Shown: positions 1 through 7,488 of the stretch, piece after piece | Numbering within the stretch: position 1 is the stretch's first letter | Layout of the letters: each line of letters opens with the position of its first letter | Assembly: GCA_031549415.1 (NCBI GenBank) | Contig: JAVBPU010000025.1 | Location: forward strand, 1-64,000 | Reading direction: 5' to 3' | Source: Limiplasma sp031549415 | GTDB lineage: Bacteria; Bacillota; Clostridia; Christensenellales; Aristaeellaceae | Length of the DNA: 64,000 nucleotides | The notes under the pieces: generated by a model | The model's input: only the letters and a program-made list of their open reading frames with translations | What the model was told of the DNA's origin: nothing | The model's database searches: none | Made by a program: the position numbers and the translations under genes

Positions 1-53
1 CCCGATGGGGCACCGGAGGGAAGTGCACCGGAGGGAAGCGTGTGCGCAGTGCG

Positions 54-234
54 CACAACCGCGTAGCGGTTAGCGACCCGCAGGTGTGAGCTTTGACAAG
101 TGCGTGAACGGTAGTGAAACGCACGCCGATCAAAGCGAGGCCCAGTGGGCACAGCCGCGAAGCGGCTAGCGACCCGCAGGTGGGAGCTTTCACGAGCGCA
201 TAAGCGATAGCGAAATGCGCGACGATGAAAGCGA
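54..234. repeat. Two imperfect tandem copies, 96-bp period, hairpin-rich
   Basis: Two related stretches of about 86 bases begin at 54 and 150. Both contain a small perfect stem around the core (AACCGCGTAGCGGTT in the first, AGCCGCGAAGCGGCT in the second), then the shared block GCGACCCGCAGGTG and a second hairpin. Compensating changes in the stem arms suggest that base pairing is conserved rather than the bases themselves. No open reading frame with a ribosome site was seen in 1-516, so I read this as non-coding repeat sequence related to the other hairpin-rich intergenic blocks. Confidence 0.6.
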
Positions 235-290
235 GTGGGTCGAGCGCACAAGCGGCAACGCAGTGCGCGACACCGAAGAGCCGGAACGCT

Positions 291-442
291 GCCGTAGGCA
301 AAAGCGAGTGAGAGGTGGGGCCGTGAGGCGAGTACAAGGCACGGCAGTGCCTTGTACGACACCGAACAACCGGATGTAGGGGCGGCAGCCCCTAACGGCC
401 CCTTTTCAGCAAGCTGGGGCTGCCGCAGTTGCGGCAGCCCCT
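291..442. repeat. 152-bp direct repeat, left copy
   Basis: This stretch is nearly identical, without indels, to 1488-1639 in the same orientation (constant offset 1197). It carries a perfect 11-bp inverted repeat with a 4-base loop (GTACAAGGCAC, GGCA, GTGCCTTGTAC), a short GGGGC hairpin, and a longer stem around GGGGCTGCCGCA/TGCGGCAGCCCC. The two copies bracket the toxin-antitoxin pair. A reverse-orientation relative lies at about 15641-15773. Confidence 0.85.
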
Positions 443-457
443 TGTTATCTAAATTTA

Positions 458-486
458 TTGACGTTGTAAATAAATTTTCATATAAT
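458..486 (+). promoter_or_regulatory. Sigma-70 type promoter of the toxin-antitoxin pair
   Basis: TTGACG at 458-463 and a perfect TATAAT at 481-486 are separated by 17 bases. This is the best promoter match in the block and lies 30 bases before the antitoxin start. The surrounding AT-rich stretch contrasts with the GC-rich repeat before it. Confidence 0.8.
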
Positions 487-516
487 GGAGAGGGTAAGAA
501 GGAAAGGAGTGAGGAT

Positions 517-795
517 ATGGCGCAGACCAATGTCAACATTCGCATGGAGGAAGGGTTGAAGCAGGATTTCGACAGGCTGTGCGGAGAATTGGGCCTGAAT
601 ATGACGACCGCGTTCAATGTCTTTGCCAGGGCGGTTGTGCGGCAAAACGGCATACCGTTTCCTGTGGCCCTGAATACACCCAACGCGGAAACCCTGGCAG
701 CCATTGATGATGTAAACAAAAGAAGAAACCTGAAAGGGCCGTTTCACAGCGTTCGAGAATTGATGGAGGACCTAGAGCAAATTCCGAAAACCTAA
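517..795 (+). CDS. dinJ: RelB/DinJ-family antitoxin
   Basis: A 92-residue protein of the RelB/DinJ antitoxin family. The N-terminal ribbon-helix-helix (NVNIRMEEGLKQDFDRLCGELGLNM) would bind DNA as a dimer and repress its own operon, and the C-terminal half would wrap the toxin. The ATG at 517 follows AAGGAG by about 7 bases and fits the family's start; an in-frame upstream extension has no ribosome site. The pair is normally transcribed antitoxin first, and the toxin-family gene does follow here. The last six or so codons and the stop lie inside a palindromic element (773-933), so the C-terminus may differ from the ancestral one. Confidence 0.88.
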   Translation: MAQTNVNIRMEEGLKQDFDRLCGELGLNMTTAFNVFARAVVRQNGIPFPVALNTPNAETLAAIDDVNKRRNLKGPFHSVRELMEDLEQIPKT

Positions 796-933
796 CACAG
801 TCTTTGCGGATCTTTTCCCCCGGCGCGTTGCCTCGTCCGGTCAGCATAGCCCCACTATGCCTCCCTCCCTCGGCTGAGCGCCAGGGAAAAATCTCTCGCA
901 AAGCCTGTTGCTACGTTTTCGGAACTTGCTCTA
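773..933. mobile_element. 161-bp palindromic MITE-like element between antitoxin and toxin
   Basis: The ends are inverted repeats: TAGAGCAAATTCCGAAAAC from 773 matches the complement of the sequence ending at 933, with one mismatch in the first 19 bases. The pairing continues imperfectly toward a central hairpin, GCATAG-CCCCA-CTATGC. Both ends carry TA, as expected for insertion at a TA target. It has no coding capacity. It supplies the antitoxin stop codon and ends two bases before the toxin start codon. A non-autonomous miniature element is the best reading; a large regulatory hairpin is the alternative. Confidence 0.65.
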
Positions 934-934
934 A

Positions 935-1207
935 ATGCTGAAGATTAGCTATTCCTCAAGATTCAAGAAGGACTTTAAGGCGGTCAAAAAGCGTGGTTTC
1001 CCTATCGCGTTGCTGGAAGAAGTGCTTGAAATGCTGTGTGAGCAGCAACCCTTGCCGCTTAAAAATAGCGACCATGCCCTCACAGGGAACCTAATAGGCC
1101 ATAGGGAATGCCACATCGCGCCGGATTGGTTGTTGATTTACAAAATCGAAGAAGATGAGCTGCTCCTGTCTTTGATCCGAACAGGGACGCATAGCGATTT
1201 ATTCTAA
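935..1207 (+). CDS. yafQ: YafQ-family mRNA interferase toxin
   Basis: A 90-residue RelE-superfamily toxin of the YafQ type, expected to cleave mRNA in the ribosomal A site. The family's catalytic pattern is present: DHALTG, GHRECHIAPDWLLIYK and the C-terminal TGTHSDLF, which supply the His/Asp residues used by YafQ. Length is typical. No Shine-Dalgarno sequence precedes the ATG; the bases before it belong to the end of the palindromic element. In usual dinJ-yafQ operons the genes overlap or nearly touch, so translation here may be weak or depend on the element's folding. Confidence 0.87.
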   Translation: MLKISYSSRFKKDFKAVKKRGFPIALLEEVLEMLCEQQPLPLKNSDHALTGNLIGHRECHIAPDWLLIYKIEEDELLLSLIRTGTHSDLF

Positions 1208-1224
1208 CCATTCGCAAAACAGGG

Positions 1225-1256
1225 GGGCTGCCGCAGTTGCGGCAGCCCTTTGTTTG
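1225..1256 (+). terminator. Rho-independent terminator after the toxin gene
   Basis: An 11-bp perfect stem (GGGCTGCCGCA/TGCGGCAGCCC) with a 2-base central gap is followed by TTTGTTT. It sits 18 bases after the toxin stop. The same stem recurs inside the 152-bp repeats without the T-run. Confidence 0.7.
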
Positions 1257-1487
1257 TCGCGAAACCCTTTTTGGAGGCTCCGCCTCCAAACCACCGCCAG
1301 GGCGTTGCCCTGGACCCCTCTGTGAAACGCCCATGGAATGGGCGTTCCAGGCTGCCCCAAAAACAATGTTTTTGAAAAACAGCCTTTCATCGATTTTTCT
1401 TCACCGCGTGAAACGCGGTGAAAAAGGGGTTCAGGGCGAAGCCCTGGGCGGGGCACCGCCAACGAGCGTGCGCCCAGTGGGCGCTTT
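1257..1487. repeat. Intergenic hairpin-repeat block
   Basis: No credible gene. The stretch is built of short self-complementary modules seen repeatedly in the window: GGAGGCTCCGCCTCC, AGGGCGTTGCCCT, a CACCGCGTGAAACGCGGTG hairpin and CAGGGCGAAGCCCTG. The stretch from about 1428 on is related in reverse complement to 15641-15790. Confidence 0.6.
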
Positions 1488-1639
1488 GCCGTAGGCAAAA
1501 GCGAGTGAGAGGTGGGGCCGTGAGGCGAGTACAAGGCACGGCAGTGCCTTGTACGACACCGAACAACCGGATGTAGGGGCGGCAGCCCCTAGAGGACCCT
1601 TTTCAGCAAGCTGGGGCTGCCGCAGTTGCGGCAGCCCCT
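1488..1639. repeat. 152-bp direct repeat, right copy
   Basis: Right-hand partner of 291-442, same orientation, exact 1197-bp offset, differing mainly in a few bases near 1592-1597. It ends 21 bases before the stop codon of the converging symporter gene, so its GGGGCTGCCGCA stem could also act in that gene's 3' end, although no T-run follows on the minus strand. Confidence 0.85.
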
Positions 1640-1659
1640 AACGGCCCCTTTTCGACCCG

Positions 1660-3081
1660 CTACTCGCCAGCCTCCGCGCTGGGAGCGGGGGCCACCCCGG
1701 CGTTGCTTTCCACCAAGGTGACGACCACAAAGGCCAGCGCGCTGCAGGCGCAGCCAAAAACCACGGACATGATCCCCAGGGGCTGCCCCAACAGCTCCCA
1801 CACCACGGCGGCGACGCTGCCCACCACAATGGCGGCCACGCCGGCGTGGGGGGTGGCCTTCTTCCAGGCGATGCCCAGGGTGTAGGCGGCGAACGGCCCG
1901 GCGCTGCGCAGGGCGAAGGCGAAGAGGTTCAGGGTCACGATGTCCACCTTCAGCAGGGCGAAGGCCATGGCCAGCACGCCGATGACCACGTTGGACAGCC
2001 GGGTGAGGAGGATGATCCTCTTTTCGTCGGAGAGCTTGGGGTTGATGTATTTGAGGTAAATGTCCTTCATGAAAATGGTGGAGCCGCACAGCAGGTTGCT
2101 GTCCGCGCTGGACATGGTGGCGGCGATGATGGCGGCGGCCAGCAGCCCGGTGACCACCGGGGGCGCGTAGGTGCTGGTGGCCCACATCAGGGCGCTGGTG
2201 CCCTTGCCACCGTCCAGGCCGGGGTTCACGGACAGCGCCGCCAGGCCGATGAGGGTGGGCAGGAAGGCCATGGAGGCCATCAGCACGGCGGAAAGCAGCG
2301 AGGCGCGCTTCGCCGTCTTTTCATTTTCGGCGGCGGAGAAGCGGCTGACCATCTCCGGGCCGGACATAAAGGTGCAGAAATAGTTGAGGATCAGGCTGAT
2401 GATCATGAACCAGCCCACCTTGTCCATGGAAAGGGTCAGGGGCGGAAGCTTGGAGGCCAGCACTTCCCAGCCGCCCACGCCACTCACGACAAAGGGCACC
2501 GCCACCAGCAGGCCCAAGAAGATGATGACCCACTGCACCAAATCGGAGATGGCGTCGGCCATCATGCCGCCCATGACGGTGTAAACCAGCGTGATGGTGC
2601 CGGAGAGGAACACCGCCACATTCAGCGGCATGCCCGTCAGCGTGGCCACCACGGTGCCGGAAGCCAAAATTTGGCTGGCGGTGAGGCAGAACAGGGACAC
2701 GATGTTCAGCACCGCCGAAAAGCCCCCGGCAAAGGCCCCGAAGCGCCGGGTGATGACCTCTGGAATGGTGTAGGCCATGACCTTGCGGATTTTGGGCGCA
2801 AAGTAGATGAGGGGGATCATGGCCACGCAGGCCGCCAGCACATACCAGGCCGCCGACAGCCCCCAGCCGTTAAAGGCGCGGGCGGACACCCCCATGGTGC
2901 TGCCGCCGCCGATGTTGTTGGCCGCCAGGGAGCAGGCCACCATCATCAGGCCCAGGCGGCGGCCCGCCAGCATGTAGTCCGCGCTGTTTTTGATGAAGAG
3001 CTTGTTGGACAGAAAGCCCACCAGAAGCATACCCAGAAGATAAGCGCCCACAATGATCAGCGGTACCAGTTGCAGTCCCAT
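1660..3081 (-). CDS. Sodium:solute symporter (SSS family)
   Basis: A 473-residue polytopic membrane protein of the SSS/PutP-PanF family, which couples uptake of a small solute to sodium entry. The N-terminal helix, the ADYMLAGRRLG segment and the ANNIGGGSTMG stretch are typical of the first re-entrant and core helices, and about 13 hydrophobic segments span the whole length. The substrate cannot be told from sequence. The start follows AGGAGGAAAAAGC. It is flanked on both sides by repeat blocks and has no operon partner. The C-terminus is alanine-rich and short after the last helix. Confidence 0.9.
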   Translation of the reverse strand: MGLQLVPLIIVGAYLLGMLLVGFLSNKLFIKNSADYMLAGRRLGLMMVACSLAANNIGGGSTMGVSARAFNGWGLSAAWYVLAACVAMIPLIYFAPKIRKVMAYTIPEVITRRFGAFAGGFSAVLNIVSLFCLTASQILASGTVVATLTGMPLNVAVFLSGTITLVYTVMGGMMADAISDLVQWVIIFLGLLVAVPFVVSGVGGWEVLASKLPPLTLSMDKVGWFMIISLILNYFCTFMSGPEMVSRFSAAENEKTAKRASLLSAVLMASMAFLPTLIGLAALSVNPGLDGGKGTSALMWATSTYAPPVVTGLLAAAIIAATMSSADSNLLCGSTIFMKDIYLKYINPKLSDEKRIILLTRLSNVVIGVLAMAFALLKVDIVTLNLFAFALRSAGPFAAYTLGIAWKKATPHAGVAAIVVGSVAAVVWELLGQPLGIMSVVFGCACSALAFVVVTLVESNAGVAPAPSAEAGE

Positions 3082-3243
3082 GCTTTTTCCTCCTATGTAC
3101 CTTGGCCGGAGCGCCGCCCAAGGGGACGCGCCGGTTTGGCCTGTGTTGGGATGAACGAAGAGGTTCGATGAAGGGGCGGTCCCCTAGCTTGATACCGATA
3201 ACATACCAAAGGCCGCCGGAGAAGTCAAGAGGGCCCAGTGGTA

Positions 3244-3514
3244 AGAATGTGACAACCAGGGCTTCGCCCTGAACCCCTTCTTTCACCGCGTTTCACGCGG
3301 TGAAGAAAAAACGATAAAAGGCTGTTTTTGCAAAAGCATAGCTTTTCTGAAAATCCTTTTTCAAGGCTGCCTTGGACCGTGTGAAACACGGTCCAAAAAA
3401 GGGTTCAGGGCGAAGCCCTGAGCGGGTTGTAGGGGCGGCAGCCCCTACCCGTACTCCCCGTACTCCCCGTACTCCCCATACTCCCCGTACTCCCTCAGCG
3501 ATCTTTGGCGAAGC
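3244..3514. repeat. Intergenic repeat block with 9-bp tandem array
   Basis: Contains the CAGGGCTTCGCCCTG and CACCGCGTTTCACGCGGTG hairpins shared with other blocks, a second hairpin GACCGTGTGAAACACGGTC, the GGGGCGGCAGCCCCT module, and five tandem copies of CCCGTACTC at 3448-3492 (the fourth has A for G). No gene seen. Confidence 0.7.
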
Positions 3515-4657
3515 TTACAAAAGCCCCGCCTCTTTCCGTTTCGTCACCCAGTCCTCCTTGGTGGTGCCCCGGCTGCGGGCCACGTACAGGGCGTCGGCGG
3601 GCACGTCCTCCACCACGGTGGACCCGGCGGCCAGGTAGGCGTTCTCGCCGATGCGCACGGGGGCCACCAGGTTGCAGTTGCAGCCCACGAAGGCGTTGTC
3701 CTCCACCACGCAGCGGTTTTTGGTTTTGCCGTCATAGTTGACAAACACCACGCCGCAGCCCAGGTTGATGTCCTTGCCCAGGTCGCTGTCGCCCACATAG
3801 GTCAGGTGGGAGACCTTGGTGCCGTCGCCGATGGTGGAGTTTTTCACCTCCACAAAATCGCCGATGCGGCAGTGGTCGCCCACGTGGCTGTCCGGGCGCA
3901 GGTAGGCAAAGGGCCCCACGGTGGTGGAGCTGCCCACGGTGCAGCGGATGAGCACGCTGTTTTCGATGGTGGTGTTGCTGCCGATGACCGCGCTTTCCAT
4001 GCGGTTATTGGGGTACAGGGTACAGCCCGGGCCGATGCGGGTTTGGCCCATCAGCAGGTTGTCCGGGTAGACCAGCACGCCGGGGGCGATCTCCACCTCC
4101 GCCTCAATCACCGTGCGGGCCGGGTCCAGCAGCAGCACCCCCGCCTCCAAATGCCGCTGGACAATGGCCTGGCGCAAAATGGCGTAGGCGTCCGCGTAGC
4201 TCACCGCGTCGCTGACGGCAAAGCAACTTTCGGAGGCATCCGGCTTCCGGCCCACGGCGCTGCCCTTCTCGTCCCGGCTGCCCAGCAGCATTTTGCTGAT
4301 CTCCTGGGGGGTGAGGGCGTAGGACTTCACCGCCGCGAACCATTTTTCCCGGGGCATGGCCATGGCGATGGCCTCCCGCTTGTGGGACATCAGCACGCCG
4401 CTTGAGGCGGTGCCGTTGCGCACGCCCCCCACCAGGGAAGAAAGCAGCGCCGGAGTGAGGCAGGGCGCGTCCTCCCGCACCAGCAGCAGCACGTCAAAGG
4501 GCATGTTGAAGGCCGAGGCATCCTCCGCCAGCAGCACATGGCTGTCCAGCAGGGCCTGGCGCACATGCTGCCGGCAGGTGCGCCCTAAAATGGGCCGCTC
4601 CGCCACGCCGGTGACGTTGTTTTCCACAATCAGGCCCAGGGTTTGGGTGGGTTTCAT
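3515..4657 (-). CDS. glmU: GlmU-like protein with intact acetyltransferase and degenerate uridylyltransferase domain
   Basis: A 380-residue protein matching GlmU in its C-terminal half. That half is a left-handed beta-helix that acetylates glucosamine-1-phosphate: VGPFAYLRP, GDFVEVKNS, SHLTYVGDSDLG with the catalytic His, and CGVVFVNYDG are all present. The first 225 or so residues keep the shape of the nucleotidyltransferase domain (FDVLLLVREDAPCLT; DAYAILRQAIVQRHLEAGV), but the LxxGxGTRM loop is replaced by LIVENN, so UTP-dependent uridylylation looks lost. Usual GlmU is about 455 residues. The ATG overlaps the purR stop by four bases, and purR-glmU adjacency is common in Bacillota. It follows an AAAGGAG site inside purR. 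Confidence 0.8.
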   Translation of the reverse strand: MKPTQTLGLIVENNVTGVAERPILGRTCRQHVRQALLDSHVLLAEDASAFNMPFDVLLLVREDAPCLTPALLSSLVGGVRNGTASSGVLMSHKREAIAMAMPREKWFAAVKSYALTPQEISKMLLGSRDEKGSAVGRKPDASESCFAVSDAVSYADAYAILRQAIVQRHLEAGVLLLDPARTVIEAEVEIAPGVLVYPDNLLMGQTRIGPGCTLYPNNRMESAVIGSNTTIENSVLIRCTVGSSTTVGPFAYLRPDSHVGDHCRIGDFVEVKNSTIGDGTKVSHLTYVGDSDLGKDINLGCGVVFVNYDGKTKNRCVVEDNAFVGCNCNLVAPVRIGENAYLAAGSTVVEDVPADALYVARSRGTTKEDWVTKRKEAGLL

Positions 4658-5475
4658 CGTCCATTGTCTCCTTTCAGCCAGTCCGCCGGGCGCACCGTCA
4701 GGCCCTCCGGCCCTTGGTCCAGCACCATCAGCGGCAGTTCCCCAGAAATCAGCTTGTTTTCCGGCTTGGCCGTGGCCATTACAAAGGCCTGGCCCACCAC
4801 CTGCACGCCAAACTCCGCCATCAAATCCGCCATGCCCTTGGCCGTGCCCCCGGCCCGCAGAAAATCGTCCACGATCAGCGCCCGCTGGCCGCTTTTCACC
4901 GCCCGGCGGTCCAGGCTCATGGTCTGGATATCGCTGGACCCGGTGACATAATTGATGTTCACCGCCGAGCCCTCGTACACCTTGCTGGCCCGCCGGGCGA
5001 TGACCAGCGGCACCCCCAGGGCCTCCGCGGCCATCAGCGCCACGGGGATGCCCTTGGTTTCCATGGTGAGCACGAAATCCGGCGCGACCTCGTAAAAGGA
5101 TTCCACCAGGATGATGGCCATCTGCCGCACCAGCTGCGGGTTGGACAGGATGTCCGACATGTACAAAAACCCGCCCGCCAGCTGCCTTCCCGGGCTTTTC
5201 AGCTCCGCGCAGAGGCTTTGCACGAAGGTGTAGGCATCCGGCCGGTTCATGGCCGGACGGAACCGCACCCCGCCCGCCGCGCCGGTGACCGTTTCCAGTT
5301 TGCCTAAACCGTAGGCTTTCAATACCTCCCGCAGAATGTCGATGTCCTCGCTCATGGTGGACTTGGCTGCGGCAAAAAGATCGCAAAACAGCGACAGCGT
5401 GAACACCTGGTTGGGGGATGCCGTGAGGATTTTCGTCAGCGCGGCGATGCGCTCATTGCGGCGAACTCTTTCCAT
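4654..5475 (-). CDS. purR: Pur operon repressor PurR
   Basis: A 273-residue PurR of the Bacillota type: an N-terminal winged helix (MERVRRNERIAALTKIL to about residue 75) followed by a phosphoribosyltransferase fold that senses PRPP. The PRPP-binding motif IVDDFLRAGGTAKGM lies near residues 199-213. It represses purine synthesis and transport genes and is released from DNA by PRPP. The ATG at 5475 follows AGGAGGTACCGCT; the longer in-frame extension to 5643 has no ribosome site. It overlaps the next gene (glmU-like) by ATGA, so the two are translationally coupled. A partial PurBox lies about 100 bases upstream. Confidence 0.93.
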   Translation of the reverse strand: MERVRRNERIAALTKILTASPNQVFTLSLFCDLFAAAKSTMSEDIDILREVLKAYGLGKLETVTGAAGGVRFRPAMNRPDAYTFVQSLCAELKSPGRQLAGGFLYMSDILSNPQLVRQMAIILVESFYEVAPDFVLTMETKGIPVALMAAEALGVPLVIARRASKVYEGSAVNINYVTGSSDIQTMSLDRRAVKSGQRALIVDDFLRAGGTAKGMADLMAEFGVQVVGQAFVMATAKPENKLISGELPLMVLDQGPEGLTVRPADWLKGDNGR

Positions 5476-5574
5476 AGCGGTACCTCCTGGGGGTCGGGGG
5501 GGAGGGGGGATTTTTCCTGAATGACAGGCCCAGTATAGCATAAAATGGCGAAGCTTACCAGAAAAAAAAGGGGG

Positions 5575-5587
5575 AATGTTCGCCTTT
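5575..5587 (-). promoter_or_regulatory. Possible PurBox upstream of purR
   Basis: On the minus strand the 13 bases read AAAGGCGAACATT, matching 11 of 13 positions of the PurBox consensus AWWWCCGAACWWT. It lies between divergent recO and purR. Only one convincing half was found, whereas B. subtilis PurR uses paired boxes, so this is tentative. Confidence 0.35.
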
Positions 5588-5602
5588 GGGGGCGGGGGCG
5601 CT

Positions 5603-5630
5603 TTGCGGGATCGGGGGGATGTGATATACT
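5603..5630 (+). promoter_or_regulatory. Candidate promoter of recO
   Basis: TTGCGG at 5603-5608 and TATACT at 5625-5630 with a 16-base spacer, about 40 bases before the chosen recO start. Confidence 0.5.
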
Positions 5631-5669
5631 GGAAGCGGCCCATTTAGAAGGATGAAAGCGGGTGCGCCC

Positions 5670-6395
5670 ATGCCCTCCATGACCCTGCGCGGCATTGTGC
5701 TGCGCCATGCCAATTACCGGGACCATGACCGGATGCTGACGCTGTTTTCGCCGGAGCATGGCCGGGTGGAGACCTTGGCCCGGGGCTGCCGGAGGCCCAA
5801 AAGCCCCCTGCTGCCCGCCAGCGAGTTCTTCGCCCAGGGAGAGTTTGTGCTGTTTGAAAGCCACGACAAATACACCCTTAGCAACTGCGCCCTGGAGGAC
5901 ACCTATTACCCCCTGCGGCTGGACCCCTACCGCCTCACCTGCGCCAGCTACCTGGCGGCGCTGTGCCTGGCGGCGGCCCAGCCCGGGGAGCCTGCCCCGG
6001 GGTTATACGCTTTGCTGCTACAGGGCCTGCACCGGCTGGCCTATGAAGAAAGCCAGCCGCCTTTGCATGTGACCACGGCCTTTTTGCTGCTGTACGCCGT
6101 GGAGATTGGCTACAAGCCCCGCATGAACCACTGCGCCCACTGCCGCGCCCCTTTGGACACCTCCGCCGGGGCGCTGCTGGACGTGGCCGCGGGGGGCTTC
6201 GTCTGCCCGGACTGCGGCCGCGCCGCCTACCGCCTGGGGGCGGACCAGGTGCGCTGGATGCGCCAGGTGATGGCGGCGGGCTTGGAAGGCCAGGGAGATG
6301 GAAAGCTGGATGCCTCTGATTTGTTTGTGGTGCTGAGGCGGTATGTGGAAAGCCGGTTGGAGACGGGGATCAAGGTGAGCCAGATGCTGCCGTAG
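5670..6395 (+). CDS. recO: DNA repair protein RecO
   Basis: A RecO mediator of RecFOR-dependent recombination, loading RecA on SSB-coated gaps. The N-terminal OB fold begins MTLRGIVLRHANYRDHDRML, a good match to the family. A zinc site is visible near residues 150-185 as NHCAHC and VCPDC. The length of 241 residues is normal. The start is uncertain: ATG at 5652 directly abuts AGAAGG, leaving no spacing, so 5670 with a weak GGGTG is preferred; 5679 is also possible. It diverges from purR. Finding recF at 23829 means two RecFOR members lie in one window. Confidence 0.92.
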   Translation: MPSMTLRGIVLRHANYRDHDRMLTLFSPEHGRVETLARGCRRPKSPLLPASEFFAQGEFVLFESHDKYTLSNCALEDTYYPLRLDPYRLTCASYLAALCLAAAQPGEPAPGLYALLLQGLHRLAYEESQPPLHVTTAFLLLYAVEIGYKPRMNHCAHCRAPLDTSAGALLDVAAGGFVCPDCGRAAYRLGADQVRWMRQVMAAGLEGQGDGKLDASDLFVVLRRYVESRLETGIKVSQMLP

Positions 6396-6408
6396 GGGGA
6401 GTGGGGAA

Positions 6409-6521
6409 GGCTGGCGGCGGCGTGGCGGGAAGGCATGCGGTGGCGTGGCCGGAAGGCTGGCGGTGGCGTGGCCGGACGGCAAGCGGTGGCGTGGCCGGAC
6501 GGCATGCGGCGGCGTGGCCAG
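6409..6521. repeat. Five tandem 23-bp repeats
   Basis: Units of about 23 bases start at 6409, 6432, 6455, 6478 and 6501, each of the form GGCWWGCGGTGGCGTGGCCGGAM. The period is not a multiple of three and the array begins just after the recO stop, so it is not a coding repeat of a continuing gene. Spacing to the converging methyltransferase gene is about 80 bases. Confidence 0.85.
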
Positions 6522-6601
6522 CAGCTACGCTGAGCGACGACGACGCTGGCGGCAGGCAAAAAGACCGCAAATTGTATCGCGTTTTTCAGTGGATGGCCGT
6601 G

Positions 6602-7441
6602 TCACTTCTTCCTTGCGATCACATACATCAAATCGCCCAGGTTCACATAGACATGGCATTTCAGCAGCCCGGTTTTCTTCAAAAACGCATAGAGCTTTTC
6701 TTTTTTGCCGCGAATCACAAACATCAAATAGCACAGGGTGTCCAAGCTATACAAGGTTCCGGGGTGGCTGACGCGCACCACTTCAAAGCCCTTGGCTTCC
6801 AGCAGCTTGCGCAGGGACTTCACGGAAAAATAATGCAAATGCGTTGGCAAATGGATTTGCCGCCATTTGCGCCCCCGGAGCCGGGCGTTCAGGCTGCCCA
6901 AATCCCCGGTGGTGATGGCCAGCAGCCCGCCCGGGCTCAGCTCGCGGCCTATCTTTTCAAGGAAGCGCTCCGGCTCCTTCAAATGCTCGATGGTGTCCCA
7001 CAGGCAGCAGACGTCATAGGGCGGAATGTCGCTGTCCAGATAGTCCCCGGCGGTGGCGTCCACATGGACCTGCTGGCGGGCATAGGCGGTGGCGTCCGCA
7101 GAGATGTCCATGCCAAAGGCGTGGGCAAACCGCTTTTGGGCCAGCTCCAAAAAAAAACCATAGGCGCAGCCCAGCTCAAACAGCGTTTGCCCGGCGGGCG
7201 ATGTGAAGCGCTGCAAGGTTTTCAGCCTTCGTTCAAAGTTGCGCTGAATCAGGGCCTTGTCCCGGGTATAGTCGCTGTACTCTTCGCCGTGGAAGTAATC
7301 CGCGCCATACAGCTTTTCCAGCTCGTCCTGGGGGATGTCCAGGTCGGCGGTCATAAAGCCGCATTGGTCACAGACCCCCAGGCCGCTGAGCGCAGCGGAA
7401 GGGTGCATCGTTCCGGAACAGGCCATGCATTTGGTTTTCAT
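6602..7441 (-). CDS. Class I SAM-dependent methyltransferase with N-terminal zinc ribbon
   Basis: A 279-residue protein. Cysteines 5, 8, 24 and 27 form a C-x2-C...C-x2-C zinc ribbon, followed by a Rossmann methyltransferase domain with the glycine-rich motif FELGCAYG near residues 88-95, an acidic MDIS motif at the end of strand 2, and PYDVCCLWDTIEHL. This arrangement resembles methyltransferases acting on sugars or other small molecules, but the substrate is not evident. The second ATG (7441) is preferred because GGGGAC precedes it; the ATG four codons earlier has no clear site. It lies 47 bases after the SCP2-like gene and is probably co-transcribed. Confidence 0.8.
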   Translation of the reverse strand: MKTKCMACSGTMHPSAALSGLGVCDQCGFMTADLDIPQDELEKLYGADYFHGEEYSDYTRDKALIQRNFERRLKTLQRFTSPAGQTLFELGCAYGFFLELAQKRFAHAFGMDISADATAYARQQVHVDATAGDYLDSDIPPYDVCCLWDTIEHLKEPERFLEKIGRELSPGGLLAITTGDLGSLNARLRGRKWRQIHLPTHLHYFSVKSLRKLLEAKGFEVVRVSHPGTLYSLDTLCYLMFVIRGKKEKLYAFLKKTGLLKCHVYVNLGDLMYVIARKK

Positions 7442-7488
7442 GTAAGTCCCCATCTTTCGTTTGTACTTGCAAAACGCCTAAGCCCACG

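Noticed and set aside
1846..3171. Long 441-residue plus-strand frame opposite the symporter gene
   Set aside because: It is low-complexity (Gly/His/Gln), has no ribosome site and mirrors the codon pattern of the minus-strand symporter; the same holds for other long antisense frames such as 10193-11344, 13215-14645 and 39042-40169.
3515..5386. 623-residue fusion frame covering purR and the GlmU-like gene
   Set aside because: Its first 240 residues are an out-of-frame reading of purR; the real start is at 4657.
5652..5669. Longer recO start
   Set aside because: The purine stretch AGAAGG directly abuts the ATG, leaving no spacing for ribosome binding.
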